From DATKZH01 sp035528065 (GTDB lineage: Bacteria; Planctomycetota; Planctomycetia; Pirellulales; Thermoguttaceae), in NCBI GenBank assembly GCA_035528065.1, contig DATKZH010000247.1:1-64000 (forward strand): a DNA stretch of 64,000 nt, written 5' to 3'. The notes beneath the pieces are model-generated. The model saw only the letters and a list, made by a program, of their open reading frames with translations, ran no database searches and had not been told where the DNA came from. This document shows, piece after piece, positions 43,266 through 51,766 of the stretch; position 1 is the stretch's first letter; each line of letters opens with the position of its first letter. Position numbers and translations under genes: made by a program.

Positions 43266-44531
43266 CTATTGGCCAACGTCGTAAGTATACAGGAAATCGC
43301 TGTGGCGGACGTACAGCCGGCCGCCGCAGACGACCGGGTGGGCCCAGGTGGGGCCTTTGCCGTTTTGGGGGATCTTGAATCGGCTGACGATTTCGTGGGC
43401 GGTTGGGGTCGGCTTGACGAGTCCGACGTCGCCCCGCTCGCCCAGCACGCAGAGCAGACCGTCGGCGTAGGTGAGCGAGCCCTTGGGGCCGATGCCTTCG
43501 GCGACGTACATCGTCCGGCCCGTCCGCCAATCCACGCAGATCCACTTGCCGCCGCTGTTCACGTGGCTGGAGCCGTACAGGTAGCCGTCCAGCAGGACGA
43601 CGCCGCCGTGCTGATTGTCGAGATCCGTGTTGCGCCAGACCTCCTCGACCGACGCTCGACCGCCGTCGACGTCGAGCCGCAGCATCACCGAGCCGGTCGT
43701 CCGTGTGCAGATGAACACGTGGCCGTCGTGATAGATCGGCGTACCGATGTTTTCGTCGAAGGGCGTCTTCTGCTCGAAGCGGAACAGCCGCTCGCCCGTG
43801 TCGGCGTTGGCACTGATGAGTGCCTGGGAGCTGAGCGCAAGCAGCATCCGCACGCCCTTCCATTCGGCCAGCGCCGTGGACGAGTAGCCGGCCAGGTCGC
43901 CCGTCGTCGGGCTGGTCCAGACCACCTCGCCCGTCCGCTTGTCCAGGGCGACGAAGCTCACTTCCCGGCCGCCGGGCCGGCAGATCACCCGGTCGCCGTC
44001 CACGAGCAGCGACTCGGCCAGGGCCCAGGTGACGTTCTCGCTATGGAACTTCTCCAGCACGTTGACGCCCCAAATCGGCCGGCCGGTCTTCGCGTCGAAG
44101 CAGGCGACGTCGCCGTGAGGGCTTTCGTGGTAGAGCCGGTCGCCGTCGAGCGTGGGCGTGCTCCGCGAGCCGGGCTGAGAGCCGCTCCAGGCGCGACCGT
44201 TTTTCGCCCGCCAGACGACCCTGCCTCCCATGTCCATGGCGGTGACGACCGTATCCTCCCCAACATTGCCCGCCGTGTAGATCCGGCCGTCGGCGATCGC
44301 CACGGTCGCAAAGCCGTGCCCCAGGCCCGATGCCGTCCAGAGCAGCTTGGGCCCGCCCTCGGGCCAGCGCTTGAGCAATCCGGTTTCGATAGAGATGTTG
44401 TCCCGATTCGGACCGTGGAACTGCGGCCAAAAGGCTTCGTCGGCGCCCGCGCCCACGGTTGCACACGGCGATAGGCTGCCAACGAGAGCCATCAACACGC
44501 ACAAGCTTGCGGGCAATCGCGGGATGGACAT
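43266..44531 (-). CDS. Exported PQQ-like beta-propeller protein
   Basis: The 421-residue protein has a signal peptide (1-25). An eight-bladed quinoprotein-type propeller follows, of the PQQ_2/BamB-like class common in planctomycetes: FWPQFHGPNRDNIS, TAGNVGEDTVVTAMDMGGRVVWRAKN and CFDAKTGRPIWGV. The W-docking motifs are diverged, and the PQQ ligands of alcohol dehydrogenases are not all present, so cofactor binding is uncertain. It may be a scaffold or a periplasmic oxidoreductase. It follows the first Gfo/Idh gene after 180 nt on the same strand. Confidence 0.83.
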   Translation of the reverse strand: MSIPRLPASLCVLMALVGSLSPCATVGAGADEAFWPQFHGPNRDNISIETGLLKRWPEGGPKLLWTASGLGHGFATVAIADGRIYTAGNVGEDTVVTAMDMGGRVVWRAKNGRAWSGSQPGSRSTPTLDGDRLYHESPHGDVACFDAKTGRPIWGVNVLEKFHSENVTWALAESLLVDGDRVICRPGGREVSFVALDKRTGEVVWTSPTTGDLAGYSSTALAEWKGVRMLLALSSQALISANADTGERLFRFEQKTPFDENIGTPIYHDGHVFICTRTTGSVMLRLDVDGGRASVEEVWRNTDLDNQHGGVVLLDGYLYGSSHVNSGGKWICVDWRTGRTMYVAEGIGPKGSLTYADGLLCVLGERGDVGLVKPTPTAHEIVSRFKIPQNGKGPTWAHPVVCGGRLYVRHSDFLYTYDVGQ

Positions 44532-44711
44532 CGGGATCGGTCCTTGGTGGTGCAGTGGCGTGGTTGTGTCGGCACGGTGGGCAGGCGTTCCCCCGGGCGT
44601 TGATCACCGCGGACAGTCAAGCTGCGAAACCCACGACGGGGAAGCATGAGAGCAGTCGTACGCGAAAACGCAAGCGTGACGTTGAGGACGTAGCGTTCCC
44701 TCGCGGGTCGC

Positions 44712-45947
44712 TCACCCCAGCTTCCACGGCTCGCGATACTCGTAGTGGAGCATCGAGTTGGCTTCCTCGTGGTTGGTGATCCGCTCGGCCTCGGGGTCCC
44801 ATTCGAGCCGGGACCGCGTGAGCCAGGAGATCTTGGCCAACAGGGCCATCACCGTGGAGCGGTGGCCCTCTTCCACGTCGCAAGCCGGTTTCTCGCGCGA
44901 GCGGATGCAGTCGAGGAAGTTGCGGGCGTGCTGGGCGGTGTGGTCGCCGTCGCCCTCGGGGCGAGGCACCGTGATCGGCTCCATGCGCGGCTCGCGATCC
45001 TGGAACTGGCCGCCCCGCTCCGGGACGACCTCGTATTGCTTGTCCCAACAGTACAGGCTGCCCTGGGTGCCCCGGATTTCGAAATAGCCCTCGCGCGGGA
45101 GCGTCCGATTGCCGCTGGTCTCGAACATGCCGAACACGAACAGCCGCCCCGTGGGAAACTCGAACGTCACCCGGAGCGTGTCGGGGATCGTGCGGTCGTC
45201 GTCGACGGCGTAGCGCCCGCCCATCGCGCAGATCGACGTGGGGGCGACGTCGCCGGTCATCCACCGCATGCAGTCGAGGAAATGGACGCCGTTGTTGGCC
45301 GTCTGCGACGAGTAGAGATGCCACCAGCGGAACTTGTACGGGGCGATGGTGGCTTGAAACGGCCGTGCCGGGCGCGGCCCGAGCCACATGTCCCAGTCGA
45401 GGTCGGCCGGCGGATCGGACGGCTCGGCGTGACCGATGCCGGCCGGAACCATGTTGCTGCGGTGATACGCCCGACAGACGGTCACCTTGCCCAGCCCCTC
45501 GGAGCGGATCAGCCCCGCTGCCTCGCCGTAGAGCTTCGAGGAGCGGCGGTGCAGACCGACGGTGACGACCGACTTGTTGCGCCGGGCGGCCTCGACCATG
45601 CGCCGGCCCTCGTGGATCGTGATCGAGAGCGGCTTTTCGACGTAGACGTCCTTGCCGGCGTCGCAGGCGGTGATCGTTTGGATCGCGTGCCAATGGTCGG
45701 GCGTGGCGACCACCACCGCGTCGACGTCCTTGCGGTCGATCAACTCGCGGAAATCGCCGTAGGTGTCGGCCTTGCCCTCGAGCCGGGCGTTGGCCTTGTC
45801 GAGCGTCGATCGCTGGACGTCGCAGAGGGCGACGATCTCCATGTCGTCGTGTTTGAGAAACGCGCTCATCAGTTGCCCGCCGCGGTTGGCCACGCCGATG
45901 AACCCCAGCCGGACGCGGTCGTTGGCCCCGACGATTCTCTTATTCAT
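44712..45947 (-). CDS. Gfo/Idh/MocA-family oxidoreductase, no signal peptide
   Basis: The 411-residue NAD(P)-dependent oxidoreductase has a Rossmann start (VRLGFIGVANRGGQLM), VATPDHWHAIQ, the catalytic EKP in VYVEKPLSITIHEG, and the substrate-domain phrase KFRWWHLYSSQTANNGVHFLD. These are hallmarks of the planctomycete Gfo/Idh expansion acting on sugars, inositol or aldonic acids. Unlike its upstream paralogue (46010-47344) it starts without a Tat signal (MNKRIVGANDRVRLGF), so it should remain in the cytoplasm. The start at 45947 has GAGG 6 nt upstream. The two proteins are alike throughout and clearly arose by tandem duplication. Confidence 0.9.
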   Translation of the reverse strand: MNKRIVGANDRVRLGFIGVANRGGQLMSAFLKHDDMEIVALCDVQRSTLDKANARLEGKADTYGDFRELIDRKDVDAVVVATPDHWHAIQTITACDAGKDVYVEKPLSITIHEGRRMVEAARRNKSVVTVGLHRRSSKLYGEAAGLIRSEGLGKVTVCRAYHRSNMVPAGIGHAEPSDPPADLDWDMWLGPRPARPFQATIAPYKFRWWHLYSSQTANNGVHFLDCMRWMTGDVAPTSICAMGGRYAVDDDRTIPDTLRVTFEFPTGRLFVFGMFETSGNRTLPREGYFEIRGTQGSLYCWDKQYEVVPERGGQFQDREPRMEPITVPRPEGDGDHTAQHARNFLDCIRSREKPACDVEEGHRSTVMALLAKISWLTRSRLEWDPEAERITNHEEANSMLHYEYREPWKLG

Positions 45948-46009
45948 GACGGTCCTCGTAGGTTGTGCAATGCGTACAGGCTCGCAGGTTCGCGGCGCAG
46001 GTCGATGAA

Positions 46010-47344
46010 TCAACCCAGCTTCCACGGCTTGCGGTACTCGTAGTGCAAAAGCCCGTTGGCCTCGTCGTTGTTGGTGAACCGTTCCTTCGTGACGTCCCAG
46101 TCGAGCCGGGCCTTGGTCGCCAGCGAGATGTTGGCCATCAGGCTGAAGCTGGTCGAGCGGTGGCCGATCTCCACGTCGGCGTGGGGCTTCTCGCGGGACT
46201 TGATGCAGTCGAGGAAGTTGCGGGCGTGCAGGGCCGTGAGGCCGGCGTTGTTGCCCTGGGCCTTCACCTCCATCGGCTCCATGCGCGGCTCGCGGTCCTG
46301 GAACTGTCCGCCGCGCTCGGGCACGACCTCGAAGCCTTTCGTGTCGACGTAGACCGTCCCCTGCGTGCCGCGGATCTCGATTTCGCCGCGAGGGAAGGCC
46401 GGGTTGCCGCTCGCTTCGTACTGCCCGAACACGGCCAGCCGGCCCGACGCGAACTCGAAGACGACCTCCAGGGTGTCGGGCACCGTGCGGTCGTCGTCGA
46501 CGGCAAACCGGCCGCCCATCGCGCAGACGGAGGACGGGGCCTGCTCGCCGGTGACCCAGCGGATCGCGTCCAGGTAGTGAACGCCCCAGTTGCCCATCTG
46601 CGACGAGTAGAGCTGCCACCAGCGGAACTTGTACGGGGCGATGTTCGCCTGGTAGGGTCGCTCGGGCCGGGGGCCGAGCCACATGTCCCAGTTGAGGTCC
46701 TTGGGCGGCGGCTCGGGCTTCATGCGGCCTATGCCCGTGGGATACATGTTGCTCAGGCGATACGCCCGGCTGACCGTCACCTTGCCGACCTTGCCCGATT
46801 GGACGAAGTCGGCCAGCCGGGCATACAGCTCCGACGAACGGCGATGCGTGCCCACCTGCACCACCCGCTTGTTCCGCCGGGCGGCCTCCACCATGCGCCG
46901 ACCCTCGTGGATCGTGATCGACATCGGCTTTTCCACGTAGACGTCCTTGCCGGCGTCGCAGGCGTCGACCGTCTGGATCGCGTGCCAGTGGTCGGGCGTG
47001 GCGATCACCACCGCGTCGACGTCCTTGCGGTTGATCAGGCGGCGGAAGTCGCCGCAGGTGTCGGCCTTGCCGTCCACCTTCTCGTTGGCCTTGGCGAGCG
47101 TGGGTTCGTAGACGTCGCACAGGGCGACGATCTGGATGTCGCCGTGCGTCAGGAAGGCGTCCATCAGTTGGCCGCCACGGTTGGCCACCCCGATGAACCC
47201 CAACCGCACCCGATCGTTGGCCCCACCTTGCTGAAAAGCGGGTGCCTGGAGGGCCGGGGAAGCGGCCAATCCCAGGGCGGCCGCCCCGGGCACCGCCCGA
47301 AGGGTCGTCCTGGCGAAAGTCCGTCTGGTGATCTTCTTGGTCAT
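46010..47344 (-). CDS. Tat-exported Gfo/Idh/MocA-family oxidoreductase
   Basis: The 444-residue protein has a twin-arginine signal (TRRTFARTTLR then a hydrophobic AAALGLAASPAL), so it should be exported folded with its NAD(P) cofactor. The catalytic body parallels the downstream paralogue: GFIGVANRGGQLMDAF, VIATPDHWHAIQ, EKPMSITIHEG and KFRWWQLYSSQMGNWGVHYLD. The Met at 47344 is chosen because GGAGG lies 6 nt upstream; the Met 6 nt earlier abuts the ribosome site. A good promoter lies at 47387-47415. It heads the minus-strand carbohydrate cluster. Confidence 0.9.
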   Translation of the reverse strand: MTKKITRRTFARTTLRAVPGAAALGLAASPALQAPAFQQGGANDRVRLGFIGVANRGGQLMDAFLTHGDIQIVALCDVYEPTLAKANEKVDGKADTCGDFRRLINRKDVDAVVIATPDHWHAIQTVDACDAGKDVYVEKPMSITIHEGRRMVEAARRNKRVVQVGTHRRSSELYARLADFVQSGKVGKVTVSRAYRLSNMYPTGIGRMKPEPPPKDLNWDMWLGPRPERPYQANIAPYKFRWWQLYSSQMGNWGVHYLDAIRWVTGEQAPSSVCAMGGRFAVDDDRTVPDTLEVVFEFASGRLAVFGQYEASGNPAFPRGEIEIRGTQGTVYVDTKGFEVVPERGGQFQDREPRMEPMEVKAQGNNAGLTALHARNFLDCIKSREKPHADVEIGHRSTSFSLMANISLATKARLDWDVTKERFTNNDEANGLLHYEYRKPWKLG

Positions 47345-47386
47345 GAACATCCTCCGCGCGCAGAGAAACCGAATCGTCAGTCCCCC

Positions 47387-47415
47387 AGGGTACGCTCGGC
47401 GGTTGGGCAAGTCAA
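47387..47415 (-). promoter_or_regulatory. Promoter of the carbohydrate cluster
   Basis: On the minus strand TTGACT (47410-47415) and TACCCT (47387-47392) are separated by 17 nt. The start codon is about 35 nt after the expected transcript start. It probably drives the Gfo/Idh genes and possibly those downstream. Confidence 0.55.
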
Positions 47416-47584
47416 CCACCGGCCCGAGCTTTCCCGGGGGACCGCGTGGTTGAGCTGGCTTCAAGGGAGCCACTTGCCGATTGCCATTGCCGGCCCGCCT
47501 CGCCTCGCGATATGATGCTCAGGGAGCACGTTCTCGCCACGTTGGCTTCCGGACCTCATCCCCAAACTGATGGGAGGGCCAGGC

Positions 47585-48616
47585 ATGAGGCGCTGTTTGC
47601 TTGCCGCGTGTATGGCCACGGCTGCACTCGTGCCGACCGCCCGGGGCGGAGAACCGGTTGACCGGGCGGAGGAAGAGCCGGAACCGCTGAAGACCAACTG
47701 GTCGCTGGGCGACGGCGTCCCGATGCCGACCATGGGCGGGATGCAGTTTTGGGGCGACGAGCTCTTCTTCCACGGCTGGCGAATCCAACGCAACGTCCTC
47801 ACCGGCCACTGCCGGCTGTTAGACGGCAACAACCTGCGACACACCTGGGGCACCTACGAGCACTGCCGCACCAAGCTCGAAGAGATCAAGAAAGATCAGA
47901 ATCTGGCGCCCATGCAGGGCAAAGCCGTCATCGTCTTGCACGGCCTGGCCGATACGCGGCTCTCGATGGCCCTGTTGTGCAAGCACCTGGAACGCAAGGG
48001 CGGATACACCGTCTTCAACGTGGCGTATCCCAGCACCCGGCAAAGCATTCGCGATCATGCCCGCGCCCTGGCCAAGATCATCCGGAGCCTGGACGGGATC
48101 GAGGAGATCAGCTTCGTCGGCCACAGCATGGGCAACATCGTCATCCGCCACTACCTGGCCGACCAGACCGACGCCGCGACCGGTCGGCGACCGGACCCTC
48201 GGATCCGACGATTCGTGATGCTGGGGCCCCCGAACCACGGGTCGTCGCTGGCCGTCCGCTTCGGCGACGAGGAGCTGTTCACCACGGTGCTCGGCAAGCC
48301 GGGCGAGGAGCTGGGACGCCAATGGACCTGGCTGGAGTGCGACCTGGCGGTCCCCCAGTGCGAATTCGGCATCATCGCCGGGGGGCTCCGAAACGACCAG
48401 GGATTCAACCCTCTAATACCCGGCGACGACGACGGGGTGGTCGCGGTGGCCACCACGCGACTGCCCGGCGCGTCGGATTTCGTCATGGTCCCCGTCCTCC
48501 ATCCGTTGCTCCCCGCCGACTCGAGGGTGATGGACTACGCGCTCAGCTTTCTCCAGAACGGCTACTTCATCTCCGCCGACGAGCGGCAACCGGTGGGGGA
48601 GAAGGATGAAGGATGA
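47585..48616 (+). CDS. Exported lipase-like alpha/beta hydrolase
   Basis: The 343-residue serine hydrolase has a signal peptide (1-22). The nucleophile elbow is GHSMGN (Ser at the centre), preceded by VIVLHGLADTRLSM (oxyanion strand). Asp and His of the triad are likely in the C-terminal third (GDDDGVV and HPLLPADSR). The chain resembles EstA/PGAP1-like lipases that lack a lid. Substrates are probably acylglycerols, phospholipids or acyl chains in the envelope. The start has GGGAGG 7 nt upstream. It reads toward ruvX, 147 nt downstream. Confidence 0.85.
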   Translation: MRRCLLAACMATAALVPTARGGEPVDRAEEEPEPLKTNWSLGDGVPMPTMGGMQFWGDELFFHGWRIQRNVLTGHCRLLDGNNLRHTWGTYEHCRTKLEEIKKDQNLAPMQGKAVIVLHGLADTRLSMALLCKHLERKGGYTVFNVAYPSTRQSIRDHARALAKIIRSLDGIEEISFVGHSMGNIVIRHYLADQTDAATGRRPDPRIRRFVMLGPPNHGSSLAVRFGDEELFTTVLGKPGEELGRQWTWLECDLAVPQCEFGIIAGGLRNDQGFNPLIPGDDDGVVAVATTRLPGASDFVMVPVLHPLLPADSRVMDYALSFLQNGYFISADERQPVGEKDEG

Positions 48617-48762
48617 ATAACGAATGACGGACGATAAAGGACGGATTGCTGCGCGTCTGGCGAGTCGGGCAGCGAAGCGGCAAGCGGCTATCACGGCTTG
48701 ACTCCACACTTGCTGCGGTCCACTCGCCACTCATCACTCACCCTTCGCCACTACTCACGACC

Positions 48763-49239
48763 ATGCCGCCCGACGCTTCCCAGACGCCTGAACGTGGCCG
48801 AGTCGCCGGGATTGACTTCGGGACGGTGCGGATCGGGATCGCGATCAGCGATCCGGGCCGGACCATCGCCAGTCCGTACGAGAACTACACGCGACGTGGC
48901 CCGGAGCAAGATGCCCGGCGGTTCCAGCGCCTGGTGGCCGAGGAGGAAGTGGCGCTGTTGGTGGTCGGGCTTCCCGTGCACCTGGACGGCCGAGAGAGTG
49001 AGAAATCGGCCGAAGCCCGCCGGTTCGGCCAATGGCTATCCGAGGTGACCGGGGTGCCGGTGGTGTACTTCGACGAGCGGTTCACCAGCGTCCAGGCGGA
49101 GCAGCTCCTGCTGGCCGCCCAAATGACCAGCAAGCGTCGCAAGAAGCGTCTCGACATGCTCTCCGCGCAAATCATGCTCAGTGCGTATCTTGAGTCGCAA
49201 GCGTCGGGTGACGAGGAACCGGGGCCGCTCGACGATTGA
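48763..49239 (+). CDS. ruvX: Putative Holliday junction resolvase RuvX/YqgF
   Basis: This 158-residue RNase-H-like protein family is needed for 16S rRNA 5'-end processing and implicated in recombination. Motifs are GIDFGTVRIGIAISD (16-30, catalytic Asp), LVVGLPVHLDGRES, VVYFDERFTSVQAE and LDMLSAQIML (C-terminal Asp). The ATG at 48763 precedes the conserved core. Upstream codons repeat the CTCATCACTCA-type low-complexity leader and look non-coding. Length is slightly above the usual ~140. Confidence 0.92.
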   Translation: MPPDASQTPERGRVAGIDFGTVRIGIAISDPGRTIASPYENYTRRGPEQDARRFQRLVAEEEVALLVVGLPVHLDGRESEKSAEARRFGQWLSEVTGVPVVYFDERFTSVQAEQLLLAAQMTSKRRKKRLDMLSAQIMLSAYLESQASGDEEPGPLDD

Positions 49240-49263
49240 CGGCGGCACCGCTGGGAGGGGTAG

Positions 49264-49285
49264 GACGAAGCCGCAAGCGGCTTGC
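49264..49285. repeat. GAAGCCGCAAGCGGCTT palindrome
   Basis: An imperfect palindrome that recurs at about 57212 (GAAGCCGCAAGCGGCT). It is a short intergenic repeat, probably an RNA or protein binding structure; function unknown. Confidence 0.5.
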
Positions 49286-49500
49286 GCGGCTCGGCTTCCC
49301 ACGGTCCACTTCCTGAGCGCCGACTGTCGACTGGTTCTACCGCCTGTACCTTCTGTGCGGGATATTCACTTAATGCGCTTGGCGACCCGTGCCGATGCAG
49401 ATAGTAGCCGACCCGGAACGCCGACGCGCGACCGGCCGTTTGGGGGGTGGTTGTGCGCAGTCGAGAAACCGAATCACACGTTCGAGAAGGGGGGAAGTTC

Positions 49501-49827
49501 ATGATCCGCCGGATGATCCTCGTGCTGCTCTGTGCAGCCGCGATCGTGGCCGTGATAACCGTCTCCGACGCCCAGGCCCAGCAAGCCTTCGGACGCCAGT
49601 GGGGTCGCAGCTACAGCACCCAGGACTGGAATCGCTTCTACCACTACCCTTACGTCTACTACCCGCAGAACTTCTGGGGCACCGACTACTACCGCAGCTC
49701 CGAAGACTTGTACTTCCGCTATCCGCCCGAGATGCGGATCCCCGTCTACAACAAGAACTGGCAGAACTACTACCCGCAAGATCGGCGGTACCACAAGGGC
49801 CACCACTTCATGCTCGACGTGTTTTAG
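49501..49827 (+). CDS. Small exported Tyr/Trp-rich protein
   Basis: The 108-residue protein has a signal peptide (1-26, core LVLLCAAAIVAVI). A mature region rich in Tyr, Trp, Phe, Asn and Gln follows (RFYHYPYVYYPQNFWGTDYY, and WQNYYPQDRRYHKGHH). The composition suggests an extracellular or matrix protein, perhaps oligomeric or cross-linkable through Tyr. It is unrecognised as a named family. The start has GGGGGGAAG just upstream. It stands alone between ruvX and the M20 peptidase (convergent). Confidence 0.75.
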   Translation: MIRRMILVLLCAAAIVAVITVSDAQAQQAFGRQWGRSYSTQDWNRFYHYPYVYYPQNFWGTDYYRSSEDLYFRYPPEMRIPVYNKNWQNYYPQDRRYHKGHHFMLDVF

Positions 49828-49852
49828 GCGGCGGCTGCGGACATCGCTGACT

Positions 49853-51049
49853 TCACTCCACCCCTTGGCGGCAGAACCGGTACAGGATCTCCGCCGCTTG
49901 TTCGAGTTGGTCCAACGGGAGCCACTCGTCCTCGGTGTGGGCCTGCTCGATCGAGCCGGGACCGAAGACAACCGTGGGGATCCCGGCGCCCGAAATGAAC
50001 GAGGCGTCGGTCGCATAGGGCACCCCGACTTGGCGACAGCCGCCGACCACTTCCGTCGCGACGTCGGCAAGCCGATCGGCCAGCGGTCCGTTCCCCTCGT
50101 CGGAGAGGGCAAGCCCTTGCATGTAGGGCGGATCGTGCTCGAGCGGAAAACCGAGGTCGGCGTCCTCGGCAAGGTGATCGATCAGGTGTTGACGCGCGGA
50201 CCGGGGGTCTTCGCCGGGCGGAAACCGGCGGTCGATCTCGATCGTGCATCGGGCGGGAATCGTGTTCACGCTGATCCCCCCCCGGATCGTGCCCACGCTC
50301 ATCGTGGCCGGTCCGCAGAGCCGGTGGGATCCCAGGGTGCCGACGATCCGCTGCTGGTAGCGTTCGATCGCCGATAGCGCCCGGGCCATCTTGTAGATCG
50401 CATTGTCGCCGGCCTCGGGCTGGGCGCTGTGTGCGGCACGACCGCGTGCGTGGCACCGCCACCGCACGACTCCTTTGTGGGCGACCACCACGGCGAGATC
50501 GGTGGGCTCGGCGATCACGGCGGCGTCGGGCCGGCGGGGGATGATCTCGCCCGGCCCCCCCTCGATCGACTCGGCCAAGCGGTTCGCGCCGGAGAAGCCA
50601 TACTCCTCATTGACGGTGCAGGCCATCACGATGGTGGGCATGCCGGCGGGACGCTCCTCGGCCAATCGAGCGATCGCCGCCAGCATGGCGGCCATCCCGC
50701 CCTTGACGTCGCAAGCCCCTCGGCCATACAGCCGGCCGTCGCGAACCGTGGGTGTCCACGGCTCGACCGTCATCCCGCCGACCGGCACGGTGTCTTGGTG
50801 GACTCCCAGCAGGAGCAGTTTCCCGCCTCTCCGGACCGGCACATCACCGTCAAGGCGTGCGATGAGGTTGTCCCTCCCAGGCAGGGCTTCCAACCGTTGG
50901 TGAGGGAGTCCGAGCCGGTGGAACCATGACTGGAGGTGATCGGTGAGCCTCGCCTCACCGAATTCGGGTCCGATGTCCGGCCCTCCCATCGGATTGACAC
51001 TCGGAATCGCCACCAACTCGCTGAGCGTCTCGACCAGGTTCAACTTCAC
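49853..51049 (-). CDS. M20-family metallopeptidase (ArgE/DapE/CPG2-type)
   Basis: The 398-residue zinc peptidase hydrolyses acyl-amino-acid or peptide bonds. Metal ligands and catalytic residues are in LGVHQDTVP (His, Asp), GRGACDVKGG (bridging Asp), NEEYGFSGA (catalytic Glu and ligand), AVIAEPTDL and AHTEDEWL (His near the C-terminus). A dimerisation (lid) domain lies between. DapE, ArgE and carboxypeptidase G2 cannot be separated by eye. The GTG start at 51049 has AGGAG 4 nt upstream. Its 5' neighbour on the other strand is the small RNA candidate. Confidence 0.88.
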   Translation of the reverse strand: MKLNLVETLSELVAIPSVNPMGGPDIGPEFGEARLTDHLQSWFHRLGLPHQRLEALPGRDNLIARLDGDVPVRRGGKLLLLGVHQDTVPVGGMTVEPWTPTVRDGRLYGRGACDVKGGMAAMLAAIARLAEERPAGMPTIVMACTVNEEYGFSGANRLAESIEGGPGEIIPRRPDAAVIAEPTDLAVVVAHKGVVRWRCHARGRAAHSAQPEAGDNAIYKMARALSAIERYQQRIVGTLGSHRLCGPATMSVGTIRGGISVNTIPARCTIEIDRRFPPGEDPRSARQHLIDHLAEDADLGFPLEHDPPYMQGLALSDEGNGPLADRLADVATEVVGGCRQVGVPYATDASFISGAGIPTVVFGPGSIEQAHTEDEWLPLDQLEQAAEILYRFCRQGVE

Positions 51050-51225
51050 GGCACTCCTCTTCGTAACCAGCGGGGGAAATCGTCGCCGGGGCTCGAACCG
51101 CGCCGGCGGATCGCTATTGTAATGGGGCGGTCCGTGGGGGACAAAGCGGCTCATCCACCGTTATGGGGGGCGATGATGTCGCAAACCCGCCATTGGTTTT
51201 GTGCCCATTTACCTCAAAAGCGGGG

Positions 51226-51254
51226 TTGAGGATTTGAAACCGCTCAAGCATAAT
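51226..51254 (+). promoter_or_regulatory. Promoter of small RNA candidate
   Basis: TTGAGG (51226-51231), a 17-nt spacer and CATAAT (51249-51254) form one of the best promoter matches in the window. Expected transcript start is near 51261. Confidence 0.65.
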
Positions 51255-51260
51255 TAGACG

Positions 51261-51330
51261 CGTGTGAGGGGTTCCCCTCGCACGTTTGCCCTTCGTAGGT
51301 CCCTGCCCCGCCTACGAAGGGCTGTTTTTT
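51261..51330 (+). ncRNA. Candidate small RNA, about 70 nt, two hairpins
   Basis: Between the promoter and the terminator lies CGTGTGAGGG...CCCTCGCACG (51261-51284), a 10-bp stem with one G-U pair and a GTTC loop. It is followed by the terminator stem. No open frame or Shine-Dalgarno is present. The simplest reading is a short independent transcript. A leader that attenuates the downstream regulator (start 51767) is the alternative. I recognise no named RNA family. Confidence 0.5.
51288..51330 (+). terminator. Strong Rho-independent terminator
   Basis: GCCCTTCGTAGG (51288-51299) and CCTACGAAGGGC (51311-51322) pair perfectly over 12 bp around an 11-base loop, followed by TGTTTTTT. It is the clearest intrinsic terminator in the window. 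Confidence 0.85.
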
Positions 51331-51766
51331 GCGCGGGCGACGGAGCTCGTGTCCCAGGTTTGGCGGGCCTCCGGGCAGGCCCGGTCTCAGGCAACCCGAC
51401 CGGGGTATTCCACCCGCCGGCCGATACGTTGCCCAGAGCCTTCTCGGCCTTCGGGGGCCGAAATCGCGGCGGATGGGCTGGGGGAGGTCGCTTTGAACAA
51501 CCGCAACGCGGCCGAAAGACGGCTCTTTTTTGCGGGGCGTAGATCGCGGAGCCCCCGGCGGGGCAGCTCGAGCGGGTGGGTGTGGAGGACGGGTGGACCG
51601 GCGAATCAAGAAAACAGCCGCCGTCCCGGTCTGCCCCGCATCCGGGCGGCGGCATTGGCCCGTTGATTGCCGTGTGTTATATCAATCCGGGGTGACACAT
51701 GGTTGTCACGCCGGCCGAGATATCGTCTCGAAAACCGCGAGATCCCTCCAGATTCCTGGGGCACGC

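Larger units (their letters stand above)
51050..51766. other. Long intergenic region containing a small-RNA locus
   Basis: About 700 nt without a protein gene. It has a strong promoter and a perfect intrinsic terminator enclosing about 70 nt (51226-51330), both listed separately. The remaining ~430 nt before the NtrC-like gene is unstructured, apart from a weak GCCG/CGGC hairpin before a T-run at 51509-51531. Confidence 0.7.

Noticed and set aside
51509..51531. Second terminator before the NtrC-like gene
   Set aside because: The stem is only four base pairs (GCCG/CGGC) before a T-run, too weak to list as a real terminator.
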